Made by a program: the position numbers and the translations under genes
From: an uncultured Arachnia sp.
GTDB lineage: Bacteria > Actinomycetota > Actinomycetes > Propionibacteriales > Propionibacteriaceae
NCBI GenBank assembly: GCA_947493705.1
Contig: CANLSH010000010.1
Coordinates: forward strand, 45,578-109,577
Direction: 5' to 3'
Length of the DNA stretch: 64,000 nucleotides
The notes under the pieces: generated by a model
Database searches by the model: none
What the model saw: only the letters and a program-made list of their open reading frames with translations
What the model was told of the DNA's origin: nothing
Part shown: positions 29,877 to 39,492 of the stretch, piece by piece
Layout: each line of letters starts with the position of its first letter
Position numbering within the stretch: position 1 is the stretch's first letter

Positions 29877-31150
29877 AAAAACAGATGAGGACAGCTGCCG
29901 CGATCACGGCGCTGCTCGCGGTCATCGGCATGTCCGCATGCGGGCGCGATGACGGCGGCGGTACCGCGAACGAACCCACCCAGCAAGAGGTGTCCGAAGG
30001 TGCCGCAAGCGGCGAACTGACGATGTGGGCCATGGGCGCGGAGGGCGAGAAGCTCCCAGAGCTGGTCGAGAAATTCGAGGCTGACAACCCTGACGTGACC
30101 GTGGAGGTCACCGCCATCCCGTGGGACTCGGCGCACGACAAGTTCACCTCCGCCATCGCGGCTGGCACGACGCCGGATCTCGCGATGATCGGTACCACCT
30201 GGATGGGCGAGTTCATCGGCCTCGATGCGCTTGATCCCACCCCCGACATGATCGATTCGTCCAAGTTCTTCGAGGGTGCCCAGGCCACGACGGTTGTGGA
30301 CGACATGTCCTACGGCGTGCCGTGGTACGTGGAGACGCGACTGGTCTATTACCGCACCGACGTCGCGGAGCAGGCCGGCATCACCGAGGCCCCGACAACA
30401 TGGGAGGGCCTGAAGGACATGGCCAAAGCGATGCAAGACAAGGGTGACGCCACGTGGGGTATCGCCCTGCAGCCCGGCGCCACCGGGTCCTGGCAGACCG
30501 TAGTGCCCTTCATGTGGTCCAACGGTGGTGAGATCGTGAATGATGACATGTCGGAGTTCACGTTCGATGAGGAGCCGAATGTCGAGGCGCTGGCCTACTA
30601 CCAGTCGTATTTCACCGACGGCATCGCCGACAAGGCGCCGGCCCAGGGTACAACCGAGGCTGACTTCGCCTCTGGAGCCGTCCCGATGTTCATCTCGGGT
30701 CCTTGGATGATGGCTGCTGTGGAGGCTGCCGGCGGTGAGGGCTTCGCCGACAAGTACGACGTGGCCCTCATGCCGGAGAAGGAGATGAGTGCCTCCTTCG
30801 TGGGCGGCTCAAACCTTGGCGTGTTCAAGAACACTGAGAACCGTGACGCCGCATGGAAGCTCGTCGATTTCCTGACCACCGACAGCACCCAGGTGGAGTG
30901 GTTCGGCATGTCCACTGACCTGCCCTCGGTGCAGGCGGCATGGGACGACGACGCACTGAAGGAGAACGAGAAGCTCGCCAAGTTCGGCACCCAACTCGAA
31001 ACCGCGTTCGCTCCTCCGCCGGTGGAGACGTGGGAGCAGGTGGCCGCCAGCCTCGACGCGCAGGTGGAGAAGGTCACCAAGACCGGCACCGATCCCGCCG
31101 AGGCGCTGAAGACTGTGCAGCAGGAAGCCACCTCCATCGGTATGGGCTGA
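29873..31150 (+). CDS. Extracellular sugar-binding lipoprotein, CUT1 ABC family
   Basis: 425 residues. A lipoprotein signal ends at GMSAC with Cys23. The mature part is a family 1 solute-binding protein (ELTMWAMGAEGEKLPELVEKFE; AIPWDSAHDKFTSAIAAGTTPDLAMIGTTW; GSNLGVFKNT). By analogy with the sophoro-oligosaccharide-binding protein of the Listeria innocua locus it should present linear beta-1,2-glucan oligomers to the permeases; the specificity is inferred from neighbours, not from residues. Confidence 0.88.
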   Translation: MKKQMRTAAAITALLAVIGMSACGRDDGGGTANEPTQQEVSEGAASGELTMWAMGAEGEKLPELVEKFEADNPDVTVEVTAIPWDSAHDKFTSAIAAGTTPDLAMIGTTWMGEFIGLDALDPTPDMIDSSKFFEGAQATTVVDDMSYGVPWYVETRLVYYRTDVAEQAGITEAPTTWEGLKDMAKAMQDKGDATWGIALQPGATGSWQTVVPFMWSNGGEIVNDDMSEFTFDEEPNVEALAYYQSYFTDGIADKAPAQGTTEADFASGAVPMFISGPWMMAAVEAAGGEGFADKYDVALMPEKEMSASFVGGSNLGVFKNTENRDAAWKLVDFLTTDSTQVEWFGMSTDLPSVQAAWDDDALKENEKLAKFGTQLETAFAPPPVETWEQVAASLDAQVEKVTKTGTDPAEALKTVQQEATSIGMG

Positions 31151-31156
31151 TCCATA

Positions 31157-32083
31157 ATGTCCACCGCAGCCACCACGGAGCGGAAGACCCGCTCGCGTTC
31201 CGGCCGTCGCCGGAACGCGAGCGAGTCGCGGGCCGGGCTCATCCTGGCCGCGCCCTTCTTCCTGCTGTTTGCCGTGTTCACTCTCTGGCCCGTCGTCCAG
31301 TCGATGTTCATGAGCTTCACCGACACACGGGTCACCGACATCCGCACACCGTTCTCGGTGAACTTCGTGGCCTTCGACAACTACATCAAGGCATTCTCCG
31401 ATCCCGTCTTCAGACGGGCTGCCCTGAACACCGGTGTCTTCGTCGTTGTCGGTGTTCCCCTCACCATCGCGGCGGGGCTCTCTGCCGCCGTCGCCCTCGA
31501 CAAGGGGATCACGAAGTTCCGCAGCGTGTACCGGGTGGGCTTCTACACGCCGGTGATCACCAGCATCGTTGCCGTCGCCGTCGTGTGGCGGTTCCTTCTT
31601 CGACCCGAGAATGGATTGGTGAACACCGTTTTGGCCTGGGTGGGAATCGACGGCCCCAACTGGCTCGGTGATACACGCACGTCACTGCTGTCCCTCATCG
31701 TCATGGCCACGTGGCGCAACTTCGGCACGGGCATGATCATCTTCCTCGCGGGTCTGCAGAGTGTGCCATGGAATCTTCATGAGGCTGCCGCACTGGATGG
31801 TGCATCCAGTTGGCGGCGATTCTGGAACATCACGTTGCCGCTGTTGCGTCCCACCATGCTGTTCGTCATGGTCACCACCACGATCGGTTACCTGCAGTTC
31901 TTCGAGGAACCGTTCGTCATGACCCAGGGTGGGCCGCTCAACAGCACCATCTCAGCGTCCATGTACACCTACCAGCAGTTCGGGTTCGGCAACTACGGTG
32001 TCGCAGGCGCCATGGCATACCTGACATTTCTGGTGATCGTCGTTGTGACACTCATTCAGTTCCGACTGACAAGGGAGAAGTGA
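31157..32083 (+). CDS. Sugar ABC transporter permease, MalF-type
   Basis: 308 residues, six predicted membrane helices after a basic N-terminus (RKTRSRSGRRRNASESR). The EAA loop ALDGASSWRRFWNITLPLLRP, which contacts the ATPase, is intact. It starts 6 nt after the binding protein and ends on the first base of the next permease gene (TGATG). No ATPase gene is encoded in this operon, so a shared MsiK/MsmX-type ATPase from elsewhere is needed. Confidence 0.9.
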   Translation: MSTAATTERKTRSRSGRRRNASESRAGLILAAPFFLLFAVFTLWPVVQSMFMSFTDTRVTDIRTPFSVNFVAFDNYIKAFSDPVFRRAALNTGVFVVVGVPLTIAAGLSAAVALDKGITKFRSVYRVGFYTPVITSIVAVAVVWRFLLRPENGLVNTVLAWVGIDGPNWLGDTRTSLLSLIVMATWRNFGTGMIIFLAGLQSVPWNLHEAAALDGASSWRRFWNITLPLLRPTMLFVMVTTTIGYLQFFEEPFVMTQGGPLNSTISASMYTYQQFGFGNYGVAGAMAYLTFLVIVVVTLIQFRLTREK

Positions 32084-32904
32084 TGACCCGCACGACGTCA
32101 CGCTGGTGGCTCTACTTCCTTCTAACGGTGCTGCTCCTGATCGTCATGACACCGTTCCTCTGGATGGTACTGGGCAGCCTCAAGACTCAAGGTGAACTGC
32201 TGCAGGTCCCGCCCACCTGGCTTCCGGAGAACCCCACGCTGGACAACTTCTCGCGGCTGTTCGATCGGCTCGATTTCGGTCAGTACTTCCAGAACTCCGT
32301 CATCGTCGCGGTGGTTGTGACGGCGGCCAACCTGCTGTTTTGTTCGATGCTCGGCTATGCGTTGGCGCATCTCAGCTTCCCCGGCAAGAAGATCGTCTTC
32401 GGCGCGGTGGTCGGCACACTCATGATCCCAGGCCTGGTGACGTTCATTCCCCAGTTCGTTCTCATCGTCAATATGGGACTCGCCAACACCATTCCAGCCC
32501 TGTTTCTGCCGTTTCTGGCGGCGCCGTTCGGTGTTTTCCTGATGCGGCAGTTCTTCCTCGGAACACCCCGTGATCTACTTGAGGCCGGACGGCTCGACGG
32601 TGCCAGCGAGTTGGGCATCTTCTTCCGCGTCTTCCTTCCGCTTGCCACACCGGCGATGGCAACGCTCGGTATCCTGACCTTCCTCGCGTCGTGGAACAAC
32701 TTTCTCTGGCCGCTGGTGGTCTCAAGTTCAGAGGAGACCTACACACTCCCCGTGGCCCTGGCACTGATCTCAACGGGTCAGAACCAGACCGACTACGGAC
32801 TTCTTCTGGCAGGTGCAGCAGTCGTCGTCCTGCCAATCGTGCTCGTCTTCCTGTTCTTTCAGCGCTACTTCATCGAGGGTGTTGCCAGCACAGGCATCAA
32901 GTAA
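32083..32904 (+). CDS. Sugar ABC transporter permease, MalG-type
   Basis: 273 residues, six predicted membrane helices. The EAA loop reads EAGRLDGASELGIFFRVFLPLATPA and is typical of MalG-like subunits, as is the C-terminal FQRYFIEGVASTGIK. ATG 32083 overlaps the stop of the first permease, and AAGGGAGAAG stands before it. The longer frame from 31810 is antiphase to the other permease. Confidence 0.9.
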   Translation: MTRTTSRWWLYFLLTVLLLIVMTPFLWMVLGSLKTQGELLQVPPTWLPENPTLDNFSRLFDRLDFGQYFQNSVIVAVVVTAANLLFCSMLGYALAHLSFPGKKIVFGAVVGTLMIPGLVTFIPQFVLIVNMGLANTIPALFLPFLAAPFGVFLMRQFFLGTPRDLLEAGRLDGASELGIFFRVFLPLATPAMATLGILTFLASWNNFLWPLVVSSSEETYTLPVALALISTGQNQTDYGLLLAGAAVVVLPIVLVFLFFQRYFIEGVASTGIK

Positions 32905-32937
32905 CCACCAATATTCAACGGCAAAGGAGTCATCATC

Positions 32938-34476
32938 ATGAAACATCATCTTTCCCGACGCGGACTGTTGGCCGTCACCGCTGGCGCGGGTGCTGTCACC
33001 GCCCTCTCAGCGTGGCCAGCCGAAGCCGATCCTGGACACGGCCGGCCGCACCGCCACGACGAACAGCTCTACACCTGGGCACGCGACACCTGGACATCGA
33101 TGGTCGCGATGACGGATGAGTCATCCGGGCTGGTGGCGGACAACATTGACGGTAACCTCGCCACCCGCAGCGGCTACACCTCCCCGACCAACATTGGGGG
33201 ATATCTGTGGAGTTGCATCGTGGCCCGCGATCTCCGGATCATCAACCCCGGGGAGTGTCGCAACCGCATCAATCGGACGCTGCGCAGCCTGGCACGCATG
33301 GAGAAGCACGAACCCAGCGGCATGTTCTACAACTGGTACGACGAGGCCACCGGGGAAGTGCTGCACATCTGGCCCGAAGACGGCAACACTGTGTACCCAT
33401 TCGTCTCCAGTGTGGACATGGGATGGCTCGGCGCGGCACTGCATCTTGTCGCGCAGGCGGATCCGTCGAACCGCAAACCTGCCCAGCGACTCTTCGACGC
33501 CATGCGCTGGGACATGTTTTACGACAAGGACTTCGGGCCCGTCGGTGATGACGGTCCCACAGGCGGCACGTGGGGCGGATTCTGGACCGCTGACCCTGGA
33601 CGCGACGATGCGACGCTCATGGCGCCCACCATCGGAGAGGGAGAGGATGTCTGGTACCACACCGGACACCACTACGACACCGCCATTTCTGAGGCGCGGA
33701 TGGTCAACTATCTCGGCATCATCCGTGGACAAATCCCCGCCAAGGCCTACTTCGGTACCTACCGGACCTTCCCACCGGAGTGGGATTGGCCTGAGATGCC
33801 ACCGGTAGGTGAGTGGGCCACATACCTGGGAGTTCCCGTCTTTGAGGGCGCCCACACCTATCGTGGCTTCCGAGTGGTACCCGGTTGGGGCGGTTCCATG
33901 TTCGAGGAGCTGATGCCTGACCTGTTCGTGCCCGAGGCCAAGTGGGCGCCGAAGAGCTGGGGCAGGAACCACCCACTCCACGTGCGCGGGCAGCGCGAGC
34001 ATGGGCTCAATGAGGCTCAGTACGGCTACTGGGGTTTCTCGCCATGCTCCAACCCGGCCGGTGGCTACCGCGAGTACGGCGTCGATGCCCTGGGTTTGAA
34101 GCCTGATGGCTATTTCTCCGACCAGGAGAACACGGACTACCGGCACGACAACCCACCCACCAGCTACGGCGACGGCGTCGTCACACCGCATGCTGCATTC
34201 CTCGCGATGATGTATGAAGAGGAGAACGCGACGGCCAATCTGGCGAAGCTGCAGGAGGACTTCGATGCCTACGGTGCTGGTGGGTTCTACGATGCCGTGG
34301 CTGTGGGCAGCGGCACCGTGGCCCGGCGACACCTCTCTCTGGATCAGTCGATGATCATGGGGGCGCTCGGCAATGTCATGCTCAAGGACCACCTGAAGCG
34401 GTACTTCGCCACCCGGCAGGTGGAGCGCACACTGAAACCGGTCATCGGCATTGAGGAGTTCAATGCCGGAACTTGA
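32938..34476 (+). CDS. Tat-secreted glucoamylase-like (GH144-type) endo-beta-1,2-glucanase
   Basis: 512 residues. Twin arginines R7 R8 (SRRGLLA) and a hydrophobic stretch ending near EAD suggest Tat export. The mature protein matches the Glycoamylase (PF10091) fold of clan (alpha/alpha)6 barrels: SGLVADN, TSPTNIGGYLW, SGMFYNWYD, SSVDMGWL, VVPGWGGSMFEELMPDLFVPE, YGYWGFSPCSNP, GGYREYGVDALG, YGDGVVTPHAAFLA. Known members act on beta-1,2-glucan. That activity is inferred from fold and operon; a sister family is possible. AAAGGAG precedes the ATG; it overlaps the GH3 gene by 14 nt. Confidence 0.7.
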   Translation: MKHHLSRRGLLAVTAGAGAVTALSAWPAEADPGHGRPHRHDEQLYTWARDTWTSMVAMTDESSGLVADNIDGNLATRSGYTSPTNIGGYLWSCIVARDLRIINPGECRNRINRTLRSLARMEKHEPSGMFYNWYDEATGEVLHIWPEDGNTVYPFVSSVDMGWLGAALHLVAQADPSNRKPAQRLFDAMRWDMFYDKDFGPVGDDGPTGGTWGGFWTADPGRDDATLMAPTIGEGEDVWYHTGHHYDTAISEARMVNYLGIIRGQIPAKAYFGTYRTFPPEWDWPEMPPVGEWATYLGVPVFEGAHTYRGFRVVPGWGGSMFEELMPDLFVPEAKWAPKSWGRNHPLHVRGQREHGLNEAQYGYWGFSPCSNPAGGYREYGVDALGLKPDGYFSDQENTDYRHDNPPTSYGDGVVTPHAAFLAMMYEEENATANLAKLQEDFDAYGAGGFYDAVAVGSGTVARRHLSLDQSMIMGALGNVMLKDHLKRYFATRQVERTLKPVIGIEEFNAGT

Positions 34477-36331
34477 TGCGGGCAGGATCAGTCCCATCAC
34501 CGTCGACGGTGTCTCTTTCCGGGATCTCAACCGCAACGGCCGTCTCGATCCTTTTGAGGATCCACGATTGCCCGTGGATGAGCGGGTGGAAGACCTCGTA
34601 GGCAGGCTGGATGTTGATGAACTCGTGGGGCTCATGTTCCACACCGTGATTGAGGCGGGGACCGACGGGGAGCTTCTCGTCGGCCCCGGCCACATCGCGA
34701 AGTCGGGCACCCGGCAGGTCGTGCTGGAAAAGCATCTCAACCATTTCAACGTCCATGCCCTGGGAGATGCACGCATGGCGGCGCGCTGGTCCAACCGTCT
34801 GCAAGAACTCGCCTGCGAAGCTCCCCATGCGATTCCTGTCACCGTCTCCACCGACCCTCGCCACTCCGTCGCCCAGAACGCGGGTACCAGTTGGGCGGCC
34901 ACGTTCTTCTCGCAGTGGCCGGACCCGATGGGGATCGCAGCCCTGGGAGACACCGAGGTGGTGAGGCGATTCTTCGAGGTCGTGCGGCGGGAATACGCTG
35001 CGGTTGGAATTCGGGCCGCGCTGCATCCCACGGCCGACCTCGCCACCGAGCCACGTTGGGGTAGGCAGCGTGAAACGCTGGGCGCCGACGCGGACTTCGC
35101 GGCTCGGTGCATGGCGGTCGCGGTCCGAGCGATGCAGGGGGAGAGCCTGGGACCCGGATCGGTGAGCGCCACCACCAAGCATTTTCCTGGTGCGGGGCCA
35201 CAAGCGGGTGGCGAGGACGCCCACTTCCCCTACGGCCGGGATCAGGTCTACCCCGGCGGGCGTTTCGATGACCATCTGCGACCCTTTGAGGCCGCCATCG
35301 CCGCTGGGACGGCCGCCATCATGCCCTATTACGGTCGCCCCGTCGGGCTGGAACTCGGCGGTGAACCCGTTGAGGAGGTGGGATTCGGCTACAACCGGCG
35401 CATTCTGACAGTTCTGTTGCGTCGCCGCCTTCGCTACGACGGTGTCATCCTGTCCGACTGGGAGCTGGTCAACGACAACATGGTGGGCGATCAGGTGTTG
35501 CCCGCTCGTGCCTGGGGTGTGGAGCATCTTGACCCCGAAGAGCGCATGTTGATGCTGCTGGAGGCTGGCCTAGATCAGTTCGGTGGGGAGGAGTGCACGG
35601 CGCTTCTGCGAGGACTCGTGGACCGTGGACTTGTGTCACGGGCGCGGCTCGAGGAGTCAGCCCGTCGGCTGTTGCGGGTGAAGTTTGCCTTGGGCCTGTT
35701 CGACGATCCCTTCGTCGATGAGGAGATGGCCGTCACTGCGGTGGGCCGGAGCGAGGACATGGAACTGGGTTGGCGGACGCAGGCGCGATCTGTGGTGCTG
35801 GCCACCAATGATGGAACTTTGCCTCTGGTACCGGGCACTACCCCGAGGGTCTATCTGGAGGGTTGCGCAGTTGAGGCCCTGCCCGCTGGGTTCAGACTCG
35901 TCCCGAGGCCGGAGGAGGCGGATGTGGCGTTGGTGCGGCTGCACGCGCCCTTCGAGCCGCGAGATGACCTGTTCCTTGAGGCCCAGTTCCGCCAGGGGAG
36001 TCTCGATTTTCCACCCGGGCTTGCGCATCGGCTGGCACGCGTTGCCGAACACTGCCCGCTCGTCATCGATGTCGCCGCGGATCGGCCCGCCATCTGCACA
36101 CCGTTGGTCGGTGTGGCCTCCGCGCTGACTGTCACCTTCGGCGTGGAGGATTCCGCATGGTGGGCGGCCGTGACGGGCGCGGTAGCACCGGAGGGTCAGC
36201 TTCCCGTGGAATTTCCCTCCTCGATGGTGGAGGTGCGGGCCTCCAGAGAAGATGTGGGCGCTGACACCGCCTCGCCGCTTTTTCCAGTGGGACACGGCCT
36301 CACGCTGGACCCCACCTTCCGAAAGGACTGA
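34463..36331 (+). CDS. GH3-family beta-glucosidase
   Basis: 622 residues, no signal peptide, so cytosolic. The N-terminal barrel has the nucleophile Asp332 in GVILSDWE and substrate-loop segments PTADLATEPRWGR and TTKHFPGAG; a C-terminal alpha/beta domain follows. A start with GAGG upstream at 34463 (MPELDAGR) lies inside the end of the previous gene. In Listeria a GH3 enzyme of the same locus acts on sophorose; here it would finish the disaccharide left by the phosphorylase, which is inference. Confidence 0.87.
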   Translation: MPELDAGRISPITVDGVSFRDLNRNGRLDPFEDPRLPVDERVEDLVGRLDVDELVGLMFHTVIEAGTDGELLVGPGHIAKSGTRQVVLEKHLNHFNVHALGDARMAARWSNRLQELACEAPHAIPVTVSTDPRHSVAQNAGTSWAATFFSQWPDPMGIAALGDTEVVRRFFEVVRREYAAVGIRAALHPTADLATEPRWGRQRETLGADADFAARCMAVAVRAMQGESLGPGSVSATTKHFPGAGPQAGGEDAHFPYGRDQVYPGGRFDDHLRPFEAAIAAGTAAIMPYYGRPVGLELGGEPVEEVGFGYNRRILTVLLRRRLRYDGVILSDWELVNDNMVGDQVLPARAWGVEHLDPEERMLMLLEAGLDQFGGEECTALLRGLVDRGLVSRARLEESARRLLRVKFALGLFDDPFVDEEMAVTAVGRSEDMELGWRTQARSVVLATNDGTLPLVPGTTPRVYLEGCAVEALPAGFRLVPRPEEADVALVRLHAPFEPRDDLFLEAQFRQGSLDFPPGLAHRLARVAEHCPLVIDVAADRPAICTPLVGVASALTVTFGVEDSAWWAAVTGAVAPEGQLPVEFPSSMVEVRASREDVGADTASPLFPVGHGLTLDPTFRKD

Positions 36332-36336
36332 GGACC

Positions 36337-39300
36337 ATGACGCACCACCCATCCATCTCTGCCCGCTTCACTGCCGCGGGGGTGCCCGAACGACTGGACG
36401 CCGGCGATCTCAGCGTTATCCAATATCCGGGCAGCGATCTGGAGGCGGGCCCGCACCAGATCTGGCTGCGTCACCGTGGCGCCGACGGAGCTCACAGGGC
36501 GTTGGGCCTACTGGGTCCGGCGAGTGGGGGCATCGTGGCCGTCAGGGATGAAGCCGTGGTGGCGTGCGGCGCCGACGCCGACGTCGTCTGGTGTCTGTGG
36601 TGGGACCAGCCCGCCGACGGTCTCTTCGGGTGGACTCTTCGTGTGACCAATGATGGGCCTGACACTGTCCACCTTGATGCCGTGTGCACGCTGGATGTTG
36701 CCCTCACGCCCTGGGATGCGTTGCGGCGCAACGAGTTCTACGTGTCCCAGTACCTCGATCTCACGCCGCTCGACGACGGCGACTCCACCATCCTGGCCGT
36801 TCGACAGAACATGCCGGGTACCACGACGCCCTGGCTGGCTTTGAGCTGCACCCATCCGGTGGCCGGATGGTGCACCGACGCACTTCAGCTGGCGGGGACC
36901 GTGCCCGGCACCGGACTGGATCTGACAGCCGATCTGCCGTCGACGCGGTTGCAGCATGAGCACACTCTGGCGGGACTGCAGAGCGAAGCTCTCGTCCTTG
37001 CACCCGGAGAGAGCGCCACCGTCGGCTTTCGCGTTCTTGTCGTGGCAGACCACCCCGCCGCCTCCGGGCCGGAGGATGTTGAAATGATTCGGGCCGGCGT
37101 CGCTGGGGCACCATGGTCGAAAGACCCGCCCACCCTCGACGACGGGGCGCCCGTGGCCCCCACACTTTTCAGTCCACCGTCATGGCTCCACGGCGAGCAC
37201 CTTGACACGTCTGAATTTCTCGAACTCGCCGGAACCCCGGCGACCCACGTCGAGAACGACCCCTACGGCCGCCCGTGGGCCTACAACGCTGGACCCGAGC
37301 ATGTGGTGTCCGGCGCCAAGGAAAAGGCAGTCCTGCGCCCGCACGGGCACATCCTGCTCGCCCCAGAAGGGCCAAGCCCTCACGATGTGGTCTGCGCTGC
37401 GACGGTCTGGATGACCGGACAGGTTGCCTCCCAGCTCACGCGGGGCCACGCCGATGCGGAGCCTCTGCTCAGCGTGCGGCGCAGCTACCTCGGCCTCACC
37501 CTCGCCGAAGGTGCCAGACTGTTCGCTGACGACGGCTGCGGCTGGCGGCTGCTCGGCGTACCCAGCGCCTGGGGTGTGGCAGCGGACAGCGCTCGTTGGT
37601 GGTGGCGTTGGCAGGACCGCACCATCATGGCGCGCACCACGATCACGACGGGGGAGTTGATCATCGAGGCGCAGGTCGACGGTAACCCGCTGTGCCTCAT
37701 GCTGGCCGCGCGAACCGATGGTGTACTGGGAGCGCCCGAGGAAGAGTTCGTCAATCCTCACCTGAATGACGCGCGTTGGCTCACGCGGAGCTCAGAGGGT
37801 GGGACCATCGAGTTGCGACTGTCGCTGGGGGTATCCGGAGATGCAGCGCCCGAGGATGAGCTCCTCGCCGCCACACCTCTGCTTGCTGGTCCACCTGGGG
37901 TTGAGCGACTCGCCGGGTTCCTGCCCTGGCTCGCCCAGGATGCCCTGATTCATTACCAGGTCCCACGTGGTCTGGAACAGTTCACAGGCGGTGCGTGGGG
38001 AACCCGCGACGTCTGCCAAGGCCCCGTCGGGCTGATGGTTGCAGCGGGCAGGCTGGATCTCGTTCGCGAGGTACTCATTGTGGTGTTCGGCGCTCAGCAG
38101 GACAACGGAGACTGGCCCCAATGGTTCGAGTACCTGCCAGAGCGCCGTGCACCAGGTCACCGGGAGAGCCACGGCGACATTGTGTACTGGCCTCTGCTCG
38201 CGCTGGCGGAGTACCTGGAGATGAGCGGTGACGTCGACATCCTCGACGAGAGGGTGCCCTGGGTCGGACAGGACGCGCTCCTGGATCCCGCACCCATCAG
38301 GGAACACGTCCTCGCAGCCGTCGAACACCTCGCACAGCATCGCGCCCATGATCACCGATTGCCCGCATACGGACACGGCGACTGGAACGATTCACTGCAA
38401 CCGGCCGAGCCGGAACTGGCCCGCTGGATGACGTCAACGTGGAATGCCGAACTCGAGATCAAGGCGCTGTCAACGCTCGCCACCGCTCTCGTGGAGGCGG
38501 AACCGGAACTCTCGGCGCGGCTGGATGCCATGGCGGAAGGCACACACGACGCCCTGCGTGGACACCTTCTGGTGGAGGATGAACTCGCCGGCTACGCAAT
38601 ACTGGATGGCTCTGGTGCTGAGTTGTTGGTTCATCCACGCGATCGGCGCACGGGCCTCACCCATGGCTCCCTCCAGATGATCCACGCGTTGGCCGATGAA
38701 CTGCTCAGCCCGGAAGAGGCGCGCACACACGTCGCGCTCATTGATGAGCATCTGGCCGGTCCCACCGGTATTCACCTGTTCAATGCTCCCGTGGCCTACC
38801 ACGGCGGGGAGTTGCACATGTTTGTGCGGGCTGAGGCTGCGTCCTTCTGGGGGCGGGAGATCGGCCTGATGTACACCCACGCACATGTGCGGTGGGTGGA
38901 GGCGTTGCTGCGGCTGGGTGAGGCGGATCGTGCCTGGGAAGCGCTCCAGCTGATCATTCCGACCGGATTGGCCGCCGCGGTTCCGGGGGCAGGGACCCAG
39001 CAGTCGAACTGCTACTACTCCTCGGTCGATGCCCGTTTCACCGACCGGTGGGACGCGCAGAACCGGGCGACGCGAATGTTTGACCCGCAGTTCGCGTTCG
39101 ACGGTGGCTGGCGGGTGTACTCGTCGGGACCGGGGCTGGTTCTGCGTCTGGTGGTGGAATCTCTTCTGGGACTGCGCTGGGGCGCCGACGGCGTGGTGGT
39201 GGACCCGGTGCTGCCCGTTGTCCTGGATGGCCTCAGGGCCACCGTCGTCCTGGACGGTGTCGAAGTCCGCGCACTTTTCAGCGTGGCAAATCGGGGTCAT

Positions 39301-39450
39301 GGGGTGACGAGCGTACGGGTCAATGGTGTCGCGGTGCCCACGATCCCTTCCCCACGGCGGTACAGAAGCGGCGGTGTGCTCATCCAACGCCACGTCTGGG
39401 ACGACGTTGTCAGCGATGGGGGAATCGAGGTGGACGTTTCTGTCGGCTGA
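36337..39450 (+). CDS. GH94-family 1,2-beta-oligoglucan phosphorylase
   Basis: 1037 residues, no signal peptide. GH94 enzymes phosphorolyse beta-glucosides to glucose 1-phosphate. The (alpha/alpha)6 catalytic domain has QDNGDWPQWFEYLPER and the acid-site motif GHGDWNDSLQP (D682 and D685); the C-terminus has ELHMFVRAEAASFWGREIGLMY. Its length and the GDW(N/D)D(S/T)LQP pattern fit 1,2-beta-oligoglucan (sophoro-oligosaccharide) phosphorylases better than cellobiose phosphorylases of about 800 residues. It starts 5 nt after the GH3 gene and ends the operon. Confidence 0.82.
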   Translation: MTHHPSISARFTAAGVPERLDAGDLSVIQYPGSDLEAGPHQIWLRHRGADGAHRALGLLGPASGGIVAVRDEAVVACGADADVVWCLWWDQPADGLFGWTLRVTNDGPDTVHLDAVCTLDVALTPWDALRRNEFYVSQYLDLTPLDDGDSTILAVRQNMPGTTTPWLALSCTHPVAGWCTDALQLAGTVPGTGLDLTADLPSTRLQHEHTLAGLQSEALVLAPGESATVGFRVLVVADHPAASGPEDVEMIRAGVAGAPWSKDPPTLDDGAPVAPTLFSPPSWLHGEHLDTSEFLELAGTPATHVENDPYGRPWAYNAGPEHVVSGAKEKAVLRPHGHILLAPEGPSPHDVVCAATVWMTGQVASQLTRGHADAEPLLSVRRSYLGLTLAEGARLFADDGCGWRLLGVPSAWGVAADSARWWWRWQDRTIMARTTITTGELIIEAQVDGNPLCLMLAARTDGVLGAPEEEFVNPHLNDARWLTRSSEGGTIELRLSLGVSGDAAPEDELLAATPLLAGPPGVERLAGFLPWLAQDALIHYQVPRGLEQFTGGAWGTRDVCQGPVGLMVAAGRLDLVREVLIVVFGAQQDNGDWPQWFEYLPERRAPGHRESHGDIVYWPLLALAEYLEMSGDVDILDERVPWVGQDALLDPAPIREHVLAAVEHLAQHRAHDHRLPAYGHGDWNDSLQPAEPELARWMTSTWNAELEIKALSTLATALVEAEPELSARLDAMAEGTHDALRGHLLVEDELAGYAILDGSGAELLVHPRDRRTGLTHGSLQMIHALADELLSPEEARTHVALIDEHLAGPTGIHLFNAPVAYHGGELHMFVRAEAASFWGREIGLMYTHAHVRWVEALLRLGEADRAWEALQLIIPTGLAAAVPGAGTQQSNCYYSSVDARFTDRWDAQNRATRMFDPQFAFDGGWRVYSSGPGLVLRLVVESLLGLRWGADGVVVDPVLPVVLDGLRATVVLDGVEVRALFSVANRGHGVTSVRVNGVAVPTIPSPRRYRSGGVLIQRHVWDDVVSDGGIEVDVSVG

Positions 39451-39492
39451 CCACCTCCCGGGAAGTAAGGGTGGCCTCGCTTGAATCGCAGG

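Noticed and set aside
32938..34476. True starch-degrading glucoamylase (GH15)
   Set aside because: The motifs belong to the Glycoamylase (PF10091) group, whose name is misleading. The GH94 and GH3 neighbours and the absence of GH15 motifs point to beta-glucan.
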